From assembly GCA_022729735.1 (NCBI GenBank), contig DZAY01000005.1:45227-109226 (forward strand): a stretch of DNA of 64,000 nt. The letters run 5' to 3'. The DNA is from Helicobacter cetorum. Its GTDB lineage: Bacteria > Campylobacterota > Campylobacteria > Campylobacterales > DZAY01. Every line of letters starts with the position of its first letter. Position 1 is the stretch's first letter. A model generated the notes under the pieces. That model had not been told where the DNA came from, searched no databases, and was given only the letters and a program-made list of their open reading frames with translations. Made by a program: the position numbers and the translations under genes. Shown one piece after another: positions 57,063 to 64,000 of this stretch.

Positions 57063-59081
57063 ATGAAAGCGAGCGAAGATAAATTAAATGATTTTTTAAA
57101 TAAACCAAATACAAGGTTTATTATTCCAGTATATCAAAGAAATTATGATTGGCAATATGAGCAATGCTATCAACTATTTTTAGATTTAGAAAATATTATA
57201 TCTATGGATATAAAAGAACATTTTATAGGTTCTATTGTATATATAAAAAGTGATTTAAATGATGAAGATATTAAAGAGTTAGTTATTATTGATGGACAAC
57301 AGAGAATTACAACAATTATACTTTTATTATTAGCTATTTATGAATTATTGGAAGATGATTGGGATAAGAGTGAAATTTATGAGAACTACTTGATACTGAA
57401 AAGGGCTTCAGAAAACAATAAATTAAAACTAAAACCTATAAAAGAAGATAATGAAGTTTTAAAAAAACTAATCAATAATAAAATTGAGAAAGAAGACGAG
57501 TATTCAAATATTTATAGAAACTATAGCTATCTTAAAGAGTGGTTACAAAACTCAAAATATAAAGCAGAAAAATTTTACAAAGCTATTAAAAGATTATCAA
57601 TAGTTTATATTGAGCTAAATAGAGAATATGACGACCCTCAAAAAATATTTGAAAGCATTAATTCAACAGGACTTAGTTTAAGCGAAGCAGATTTAATTAG
57701 GAATTATATTCTTATGGATAAAAAACCAAAAGAACAAGAAGAACTATTTGAAAATTATTGGCACAAAATTGAAAAAATATTAAAAAATGAAAAAGATTAT
57801 AAAGTTTCAGAATTTATTAGAGATTATTTAACATTAAAACGAGCTACAATTGCAAATAAAAGTAATGTATATTTTGAGTTTAAAAAGTTTGTAACTGAAA
57901 TAAATTACTCATCTTTAGAGTTATTAAAAGAGTTACTTTATTATGCAGAGATATATCAAAGATTAATTTTTGATGATAGAGAAACTGATGAAGATATTAA
58001 TGATTTACTAAATGAATATAAAATATTAAATAGCACTGTAATAAATCCGTTTTTACTTTATTTATTTGAACAATATAATAAGAAGTTAATTTTAAAAGAT
58101 GAATTAATCAATATTTTAACACTTATTAGAAATTATTTATTTAGAAGACTTGTATGTGAACAACCTACTGGTATTTTAAATAGACTATTTATGAATCTAC
58201 ATAAACGAATAAAAAATTGTAGTTATAAAGATATTGCTATAGTATTAATTGAACAAACAGTTAAAACACAATTTCCAAAAAGTAATGATTTTAGATATAG
58301 TTTTATAAGTAAAAAAGATATGTATAAATTCAAATACATCAAATATTTATTTCAAAAATTAGAACATTCTTATACTAAAGAAAAAATTGATTTGTATAAT
58401 ATAACCATCGAACATATAATGCCTCAAAAATTAACAAATAGTTGGTCTGTTGAATTAGGTGATAAATTTAAAGAGGTACACGAACAATACATTGACAACA
58501 TCGGAAATCTAACAATCACTGGGTATAATTCTGAACTTTCAAATAAATCATTTGTAGATAAAAAAGTAATTTTTAAAAATAGTAATTTAAGTTTAAATAA
58601 ATATTTTGAATTGATTCAAAATTGGAATAAAGAAGCCATTGAAAAACGAGCAAAAGAATTATTTTCAATAGCAGATAAAGTTTGGGCATATCCAAATGAT
58701 ATAAATTTACAAAAAGAAAAAATAAGAGAAAAAGAAGCTTATAATTTAGATGATGATGTTAATGTTACAAAAACATCTCCTAGATATTTTGAATTATTTA
58801 AAGAACGAGTTAATGTATCAAGTTGGAGAGATTTTTTAATACAAGTTTCTAAAAAACTATATGAGATTGATGACAAAATTTTTGAAAGTCTATTAAATGA
58901 TAAAACATTTAAAGATACACGAAAAATAACAAAAAGTGAAAATGATTTTGGTGTAAAACATATTGCAAATGGAATATATATTTATACAAATTTGAGTGCA
59001 GAAGAGACTTTGTTATTTATTAAAATATTATGTGAAAAATTTGACATTACTGGCGATGAGTTAGTTTATCATTTAAGTTGA
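57063..59081 (+). CDS. DUF262/DUF1524 nuclease-like protein (GmrSD-type)
   Basis: 672 residues. The DUF262 domain (about 8-230) has D77-G-Q-Q-R81 and FIIPVYQRNYDW. The DUF1524 HNH-like nuclease domain has E450-H451-I-M-P-Q (IEHIMPQ) and IGNLTITGYN. A C-terminal domain of about 100 residues carries WRDFLIQVSKKL. Such fused proteins are related to the GmrSD type IV restriction enzyme for modified phage DNA and many are defence genes. No methyltransferase is adjacent. No clear Shine-Dalgarno precedes the ATG. The upstream 240-base gap is A+T rich, with no gene. Confidence 0.85.
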   Translation: MKASEDKLNDFLNKPNTRFIIPVYQRNYDWQYEQCYQLFLDLENIISMDIKEHFIGSIVYIKSDLNDEDIKELVIIDGQQRITTIILLLLAIYELLEDDWDKSEIYENYLILKRASENNKLKLKPIKEDNEVLKKLINNKIEKEDEYSNIYRNYSYLKEWLQNSKYKAEKFYKAIKRLSIVYIELNREYDDPQKIFESINSTGLSLSEADLIRNYILMDKKPKEQEELFENYWHKIEKILKNEKDYKVSEFIRDYLTLKRATIANKSNVYFEFKKFVTEINYSSLELLKELLYYAEIYQRLIFDDRETDEDINDLLNEYKILNSTVINPFLLYLFEQYNKKLILKDELINILTLIRNYLFRRLVCEQPTGILNRLFMNLHKRIKNCSYKDIAIVLIEQTVKTQFPKSNDFRYSFISKKDMYKFKYIKYLFQKLEHSYTKEKIDLYNITIEHIMPQKLTNSWSVELGDKFKEVHEQYIDNIGNLTITGYNSELSNKSFVDKKVIFKNSNLSLNKYFELIQNWNKEAIEKRAKELFSIADKVWAYPNDINLQKEKIREKEAYNLDDDVNVTKTSPRYFELFKERVNVSSWRDFLIQVSKKLYEIDDKIFESLLNDKTFKDTRKITKSENDFGVKHIANGIYIYTNLSAEETLLFIKILCEKFDITGDELVYHLS

Positions 59082-59141
59082 TAAACTAAACTTCTTACTT
59101 TTATGTGTTATTTTGATTAAGTTTTTTATAACCTAACTGTC

Positions 59142-59360
59142 TCAAACATTACAAGAAACAGAACTAAAACAGTGTTCTTTTATATCCAAAATATTTTTAT
59201 CAAGCTTAATAAATAAATTTTCTCTAACTTTTGAACTTTTTGTTTTTGCTAATTCATTAATAGTTTCATCTAATTGCAATTTCAAAAGCTCTATTTCATA
59301 CAATTTTCTATTTTTAGATTTTGATAAATACTTCTCTTTCAACTCATCATAATTTGTCAT
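59142..59360 (-). CDS. Small partner of the broken HigB-type toxin
   Basis: 72 residues, beginning MTNYDELKEKYL, a start often seen in HigA-type antitoxins, but I see no helix-turn-helix domain. The protein is helical and ends CFSSVSCNV. Its ATG overlaps the toxin stop (TGA within ATGA), which is the usual toxin-antitoxin arrangement. It could be a truncated antitoxin or a short unrelated partner. No frame beyond its stop restores an HTH. Confidence 0.5.
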   Translation of the reverse strand: MTNYDELKEKYLSKSKNRKLYEIELLKLQLDETINELAKTKSSKVRENLFIKLDKNILDIKEHCFSSVSCNV

Positions 59361-59712
59361 CTCTTTTCCTCAAATTGATTTTTTAAACTAATAGCTTTTT
59401 CTATCTCTTTTGGGTCTGTTTTGTTTGATTTTTTTACAAACCCATGTGTTATGACTATTTTTGCACCATCTATATAAAAATATAAAATTCTTACACTTTT
59501 ATCGCTTAATTCACATTTTATCTCAAATATTCCATTTTTAAGATATTTTGAAAGTTTATCTGAAATACTCTCTTGATTATTTTTTTTAAAATGAAAAAAT
59601 CTATTCTTGCAAATATTTTAACAACATCATCATCTTTTAGCTTTTTTAGAAATTCAAAAAATGGCTTTTTACCATTTTTTAACTCCACAAATTCAACTGT
59701 ATAACTATGCAT
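59357..59712 (-). pseudogene. RelE/HigB-type toxin, frameshifted at an 8-A run
   Basis: The frame from ATG 59712 reads VEFVELKNGKKPFFEFLKKL and IFARIDFF, typical of phage-derived Gp49/HigB-type toxins. It loses homology at the T-run 59580-59587 (A-run on the coding strand). The +1 frame after the run continues NNQESISDKLSKYLKNGIFE, then VRILYFYIDGAKIVITHGF, which is the family's C-terminal half, and ends at 59357. One added base would give a full protein of about 118 residues. The downstream gene's start overlaps its stop. I do not know whether it is a real mutation or a sequencing error. Confidence 0.75.
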
Positions 59713-59734
59713 TTATATTAACTCTATAATCCAT
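59705..59734 (-). other. Possible 9-codon leader ORF before the toxin
   Basis: ATG at 59734 with a good GAGGA site 6 bases upstream reads MDYRVNINA and ends in TAG at 59705, just past the toxin ATG (59712). The toxin ATG itself has no ribosome site, so toxin translation could depend on termination of this short frame. It may be chance. Confidence 0.25.
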
Positions 59735-59757
59735 ATCTTTTCCTCATTTAAATATTT

Positions 59758-61815
59758 TTAGCAATTTATAACTTCAACTTTTACACTTTTAAATCTTGCA
59801 GTTTTTACTAAGACATCAGCTTCATCACCAAATAGAAAGTTAATTTTGCTTTTTGGATGGTGAAATGTTGTAAATAGTGTTCCCTTTTTTAATCCTTTAG
59901 AAAATTTAACTCTAAGTGGAGCAGATTCACCATAAATAGTTTTTAAAATAACTCTTTTACTAAATATCTTATCTTCATCAAAAAAACTTGCATATAAAAT
60001 ATCTTCACTATGTCGCTTCAAAAGTTTATAAACTTCCCTTGTTTGTGCCGAATTATTATAATGTTCCAATACTCTACCTGTGCTAAGATAAAAATAACTA
60101 TGATTTTGTTCTAAAATATCTTTTAGCATTCCTCTTAACTCATACTGTTTATAACAAAACTCTCCTAATCCATCATCAGTTCTAAAGCTATCTAAATGCA
60201 ATCGTTCTGTGCCTCTGCTATCTACTGGCCATTGAACTCCTTCTTTATAATTGTTTTCTAATAGCTTATAAGTTGCTCCTTTAAATCTATATTTTGCTAC
60301 CTCTCTAACCTCATCCCATACTTCTTCGATTGATTTATAATTTTTAACTTCTCCCATTTTTAAAGCAATATTTTGCAAAACTTCCCAATCATCTGGCATA
60401 GGAGTTTCTACTAAAACATTTGATAAATGTAATCTTCTTTCAGCATTTATATATACTCCTCTCTTTTCATAAGAGCTTTTTACTCCAAAAACTATATTTG
60501 CAAACTCTGTAATTTCATTCATAAATAGCTCATTTACAACTAAAAAATCCAACTTTTTAAGAGCTTTTTGCACTCTATTTTGATTTGGATGAATATGTGC
60601 TAAATCTTCACCTAAATTATAAATTGCTCGAATTTTTCCATTTTCAACTGCTTCTATTATATCTGGAGTCATAAGTCCAATCTCTTTTGGAGTCTGATAA
60701 TCTGGAGCAAAATATGGCAAACATCCCATATCACAAGCACCTTGCACATTGTTTTGACCTCTTAAAGGCATAAGCCCTGCACCAACTTTGCCAATATTTC
60801 CACTCAAAAGTGCTAAATGTGTAAGAGCCATAACGGCATAACTACCATCTAAATGTTCTGTAATACCTAATCCCCATAAAATCATAGATTTTTTTGTAGC
60901 ATACTCTCTTGCTACTGCTGGAATTAAATCTGCTAAATACTCATAATCTCTAATTTTTAAAAAAAAGTTAGGATTTGCAAATGGGTCATTTAATATTTTT
61001 TCTTTATACTCTTTAAATCCCTTGGTTCTATTTGTTATAAAATCTTTATTATAAAGTCCTTCTCGAATAATAACAAAAGCCAACATATTTAAAATTAGTA
61101 GATTTGTTTCATAAGGAATAACACAATTATGATTTGCAAATTTAGAAATATTTATATCTCTAATATCAAAAACTGCTAAATGGATACCTTTTTGTGTTGC
61201 TTGTGTAACTCTATGAGCTACAATTGGATGAGCTTCTGTTGTATTTGAGCCAATTATTATTATAAATTCACTCTCTAATATATCATCAAATGGATTAGTA
61301 GATGCACCTTCCCCAATAGTTGTTTTCATTCCCTTAAGACTTGGCGAGTGGCAAACTCTTGCACAATTATCAATATGAGGAGAGCCAATAGTTTCTCTTA
61401 TAAATTTTTGAAAAAAGTATGCACTTTCACAATTTGTTCTTGCTCCTCCAATTCCTGCAATAGATTTTGCTCCAGACTCTTGTTTTATAGTAGATAGTTT
61501 ATAAGCAGTGATATCATAAGCTAAATTCAGTGTTGAGTTATACCAAATATCATTATATTCGCTTAACTCTGCACTAAATCGTTCTTCTATCTCTTTTGGA
61601 AAATTAGAATTTCTTATAAACTCTTTTTTTATTTTTGGAGATGTTAATCTATTTTTTGAGTTTATAAACTCATGACCAAATGTGCCTTTTACACAAAGCT
61701 TTCCACGACTTACAACTCCATTTGGAATAGCTTGAAAACTTTTTATCTGATTGTTTTCAACTTTTGCCATAATATCGCACCCAACACCACAATATGTACA
61801 TACAGAAAAAACCAT
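59758..61815 (-). CDS. Formate dehydrogenase, single-subunit molybdopterin type (Cys form)
   Basis: 685 residues. The N-terminal 4Fe-4S ligands are C6, C9 and C13 (CTYCGVGC), with the fourth at about C41 (GKLCVKG). The molybdenum ligand is a Cys in RVCHSPSLKG, in the position where other FdhF use selenocysteine. The bis-MGD binding signature and C-terminal domain are present. This resembles FdhF-like soluble formate dehydrogenases rather than the membrane FdnG type, which is larger and has a TAT signal. No partner subunits are next to it. AAGGG precedes the ATG. It is divergent from sox. Confidence 0.85.
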   Translation of the reverse strand: MVFSVCTYCGVGCDIMAKVENNQIKSFQAIPNGVVSRGKLCVKGTFGHEFINSKNRLTSPKIKKEFIRNSNFPKEIEERFSAELSEYNDIWYNSTLNLAYDITAYKLSTIKQESGAKSIAGIGGARTNCESAYFFQKFIRETIGSPHIDNCARVCHSPSLKGMKTTIGEGASTNPFDDILESEFIIIIGSNTTEAHPIVAHRVTQATQKGIHLAVFDIRDINISKFANHNCVIPYETNLLILNMLAFVIIREGLYNKDFITNRTKGFKEYKEKILNDPFANPNFFLKIRDYEYLADLIPAVAREYATKKSMILWGLGITEHLDGSYAVMALTHLALLSGNIGKVGAGLMPLRGQNNVQGACDMGCLPYFAPDYQTPKEIGLMTPDIIEAVENGKIRAIYNLGEDLAHIHPNQNRVQKALKKLDFLVVNELFMNEITEFANIVFGVKSSYEKRGVYINAERRLHLSNVLVETPMPDDWEVLQNIALKMGEVKNYKSIEEVWDEVREVAKYRFKGATYKLLENNYKEGVQWPVDSRGTERLHLDSFRTDDGLGEFCYKQYELRGMLKDILEQNHSYFYLSTGRVLEHYNNSAQTREVYKLLKRHSEDILYASFFDEDKIFSKRVILKTIYGESAPLRVKFSKGLKKGTLFTTFHHPKSKINFLFGDEADVLVKTARFKSVKVEVINC

Positions 61816-61950
61816 CTAATACCCTTAACTCTTTATTGACACTATTTTATCAAAAAGAGTTAGAAATTTTTACTTCATTTGATTTTAATTCAAAATAGTT
61901 AAACAGTTTTTTAGAATATAAAAATTTACAAAAAATTTACAATTAGTTGT

Positions 61951-61956
61951 TATACT
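61951..61956 (+). promoter_or_regulatory. Possible -10 element upstream of soxX
   Basis: TATACT lies 31 bases before the soxX ATG, in the 171-base gap shared with the divergent formate dehydrogenase gene. A second A+T stretch, TTATAAAA, lies closer to the ribosome site. No regulator site is recognisable. Confidence 0.3.
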
Positions 61957-61986
61957 TTCTTTGTTATAAAAATAGAGGAGTTGCAA

Positions 61987-62496
61987 ATGAGCATAAAGGT
62001 TTCGGGATTAGCTCTACTGTTAGTTGGTTCAACTCTAATTGGTGCTGATTTAAAAAGTGCAATAGAGTTACCAGATGCAAAAGCGATACTAAAAAAAGAT
62101 ATTGAGCAAACTGGAGAACCACAAAAATATAAGATGCCAAAAGATTGTATTACAACAGAAAAAGAGGCATTAGATGAGGGAAAAATATTTTTTAATAATA
62201 TAAATAATGGTAGTGGAAAGTTTGCTCAATATGATAAAGAGAAAAACTTTGGAAATTGTGTAGCTTGTCATAATATTAAAGGTGCTGATGGTTATGGAAA
62301 TCTTGGACCAGACTTGACAAAATATCACGAAAACTTTATAAAAAGTGGTGCAAGAGATGTTGAATGGGTTTATCAAAAGATAGCAGACCCAAGAATTGAT
62401 AATAAAAATACAGTTATGACTGTAAATCTTACAACAAAGCTTATGAGTGAGCGAGAGCTTTGTAATGTATTATCGTTTATTTTATCTGATAAATAA
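61987..62496 (+). CDS. soxX: SoxX, c-type cytochrome of thiosulfate oxidation
   Basis: About 169 residues from ATG 61987, with GAGGAG at normal spacing; an in-frame TTG at 61981 lies too close to it. Signal peptide MSIKVSGLALLLVGSTLIGA. One haem c motif C91-VA-C94-H95 (NCVACHNIKGADGYG) and the axial-ligand region around MTVNLT. SoxX pairs with SoxA to attach thiosulfate to SoxYZ. It is the first gene of the sox run. Confidence 0.93.
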   Translation: MSIKVSGLALLLVGSTLIGADLKSAIELPDAKAILKKDIEQTGEPQKYKMPKDCITTEKEALDEGKIFFNNINNGSGKFAQYDKEKNFGNCVACHNIKGADGYGNLGPDLTKYHENFIKSGARDVEWVYQKIADPRIDNKNTVMTVNLTTKLMSERELCNVLSFILSDK

Positions 62497-62505
62497 GGAG
62501 AGATT

Positions 62506-62982
62506 ATGAAAAGAAGAGATTTATTAAAAGGTTTTGCACTTAGTTTAGCAGGAGCTGTTGTTGCTCCAACTTTTGCTACTTCAGCATTTGCAGAAGAAAA
62601 AAAAGAAGAGAAGAAAGAAGAAAAAAAAGACCCAACTGTTGAAGAAATTGTAAAAAAATATACAGGTGATAAAAAAGCTACAAAAGATGATAAAGTTAAG
62701 TTTGTAGCTCCAGAAGTTGCAGAAAATGGACTTGTAGTTCCTTTAAAAGTTGATGTAGAGTTAGGAGTTGAGCAAGTTAAATCAATCGGTTTTTATGCAG
62801 TAGCTCACCAAGACCCATTAACTATGAAAACAACAATTTCAAAAGCAAATGGATTACCAAACTTTAGCACAAGATGTAAATTGTCAAAAACTCAAAATGT
62901 TATAGCTTTAGTTGAGTTGGCTGATGGTTCATTTATTTATAACTTTAAAAATATTAAAGTAACAATTGGTGGATGTGGTTGA
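62506..62982 (+). CDS. soxY: SoxY, sulfur carrier
   Basis: 158 residues. TAT signal KRRDLLKGFALSLAGA at the N-terminus. The mature start is a Lys/Glu run (EEKKEEKKEEKK), unlike the shorter linker of typical SoxY. The C-terminus is the carrier motif GGCG with the sulfur-binding C157. It works in the periplasm with SoxZ. It follows soxX by 9 bases with an AAGGAG site. Confidence 0.95.
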   Translation: MKRRDLLKGFALSLAGAVVAPTFATSAFAEEKKEEKKEEKKDPTVEEIVKKYTGDKKATKDDKVKFVAPEVAENGLVVPLKVDVELGVEQVKSIGFYAVAHQDPLTMKTTISKANGLPNFSTRCKLSKTQNVIALVELADGSFIYNFKNIKVTIGGCG

Positions 62983-63018
62983 TAAAAAATAAAAATATAT
63001 AAAAATAAAGGATAAAAG

Positions 63019-63351
63019 ATGTCAAGAACAGTAATGATAAAAACAAAACCAAGAAAAGGTTTCAAAGTAGGTGATGTAATCGAAATTAGTGCGATTTTAG
63101 AACATCCAATGGAGAGTGGTATGAGAAAAGATAAAGATGGAAAATTAATTCCAGCTGAATATATTTCAAATATCACAGTTAAATATGGAGATGAAATTAT
63201 TAATAGTATGACTTTAAGTGGAACTGTAAGTGCAAATCCATTTATAGGTTTTAATCTATCAGTAAGCAAACCAGAAGCAAATTTGGTAATTGAAGCTGTG
63301 GATAACAAAGGTGTTAAACAGGAAAATAGCTTATTAATAAAAGCAGAATAA
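63019..63351 (+). CDS. soxZ: SoxZ, sulfur-carrier partner
   Basis: 110 residues without a signal peptide, typical of SoxZ, which is exported bound to SoxY. Motifs include KTKPRKGFKVGDVIEI, LEHPMESGMRKD and NPFIGFNLSV. An AAAGGA site lies before the ATG. soxA follows after 9 bases. Confidence 0.95.
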   Translation: MSRTVMIKTKPRKGFKVGDVIEISAILEHPMESGMRKDKDGKLIPAEYISNITVKYGDEIINSMTLSGTVSANPFIGFNLSVSKPEANLVIEAVDNKGVKQENSLLIKAE

Positions 63352-63360
63352 GGAGAAATT

Positions 63361-64000
63361 ATGAAAAGAGTAGTTACTGCTTTGGCAATTTCGCTCTCTT
63401 TCTCTTTTGCAATGGCTGAAGAAAAACTCTCTATGAGTGCATCAGATGTAGCACTATATGCAGAAGCTGAAAATCCTGGAGAGATGTATATTTTTAAAGG
63501 CGAAGATATCTTCAAAAAAGAGTTAAAAGCAACAGAGAGTGAGTTAGCAAAATTTTTCGGAGTTGAAGAATCACATTTGGCAAAAGAGATAGCATCTTTT
63601 CCTAAATATATGAAAAAAGTAGATAGAGTTGTAGCACTTGACCAAGCTTTACAAATTTTTATGTTAGAAAAAGGTTTAACTCCTTATAAACTTGCTGATA
63701 AAAATATGGTTAATCTACTTCTTTTTGTAAAATCATTAGCAAATGATGAAAATATTAATATAAATTTAGAAGATAAACATTTAAAAGAGTATTATAAAAT
63801 GGGCGAAGAGCTATTTAATACTAAAAGAGGTATGAGAGGGGCTTATCTTGTTACTCTTGTCATAATCCACAAGTTGCGGGACAGAGACTTAGAATGCAGA
63901 ATTTGCCAGATTTAAAAGATGCTAATGTAAAACCATCAGCAACTTGGCCAGCATATAGAATGACTCAAACACAAGTGGTAACTCTACAAGAGAGATTTAG
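63361..64000 (+). pseudogene. soxA: SoxA, frameshifted before the haem motif and cut by the window end
   Basis: The frame from ATG 63361 (signal peptide MKRVVTALAISLSFSFAMA) reads as SoxA to about residue 160 (KMGEELFNTKRGMRG), then runs into nonsense and stops at 63915. The alternative frame from 63843 reads LSCYSCHNPQVAGQRLRM with the haem motif C-YS-C-H at 63849-63863, then SATWPAYRMTQTQVVTLQER to the window end. The shift falls at the G-run 63838-63841; one extra G would restore it. SoxA with SoxX forms the SoxAX thiosulfate-binding cytochrome. The 3' end lies outside the window. Confidence 0.85.

Noticed and set aside
59758..61815. Selenocysteine formate dehydrogenase with internal TGA
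   Set aside because: The active-site position is a Cys codon in an uninterrupted frame.

Overview
The window looks like chromosomal DNA of a sulfur-oxidising member of the Campylobacterota (Sulfurimonas/Sulfurovum-like; I cannot name the genus). The DNA is very A+T rich, genes are packed with many 1-20 bp overlaps, serS is followed by a PflB-type flagellar-motor TPR gene (the serS-pflB order I recall from Campylobacter jejuni), cdsA and dxr are adjacent, and a soxXYZA cluster closes the window. I see no rRNA, tRNA, CRISPR array, transposase or prophage, and no gene-free stretch longer than 300 bases. The longest gap is 56821-57062, where I see only A+T-rich sequence.

Layout. 1-3478: a truncated hypothetical gene, then a GspE/PilB-type ATPase and a GspF/PilC-type platform protein. 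3490-5597: aroE, a Fic-domain gene and a hypothetical gene. 5601-8875 (minus): a triple-PAS hybrid histidine kinase and queC. 8958-18499 (minus): four overlapping pseudopilin-like genes behind a 2299-residue MshQ-like surface protein. 18649-23517 (minus): a 1622-residue secreted protein with a propeller-like N-terminus, a beta-helix-like middle and a poly-Ser tract. 23572-28163 (minus): cdsA, dxr and a two-gene type I-like exporter whose ATPase has lost several catalytic motifs. 28225-30846: polA. 30863-36578 (minus): a tripartite RND efflux operon with a palindromic operator-like site upstream. 36753-39152: an MHYT-free membrane-PAS-GGDEF-EAL protein.

39278-49193 is the most unusual part. 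It is a tightly coupled run of a giant Ig/PKD surface protein, a small secreted tryptophan-module protein, an anchored Ser-rich protein, a secreted subtilisin-like protease carrying the same tryptophan modules, a PMT-family glycosyltransferase, a membrane-anchored PA14-like protein, a small secreted protein and galE. I read it as a candidate system that exports, glycosylates and processes surface proteins. It starts with a leader in which a 46-nt hairpin separates the Shine-Dalgarno sequence from the start codon. Housekeeping genes follow (serS, pflB, lgt, a CDF metal transporter, a DUF3365 haem protein).

55066-59757: an EAL-CBS-GGDEF protein, a DUF262/DUF1524 (GmrSD-like) nuclease and a decayed HigB-type toxin with a small partner. 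59758-61815 (minus): a single-subunit cysteine-type formate dehydrogenase. 61987-64000: soxX, soxY, soxZ and soxA. soxA is frameshifted just before its haem motif and runs off the window. Two genes (the HigB-type toxin and soxA) are broken at or next to homopolymer runs, so these lesions may be real mutations or assembly errors.
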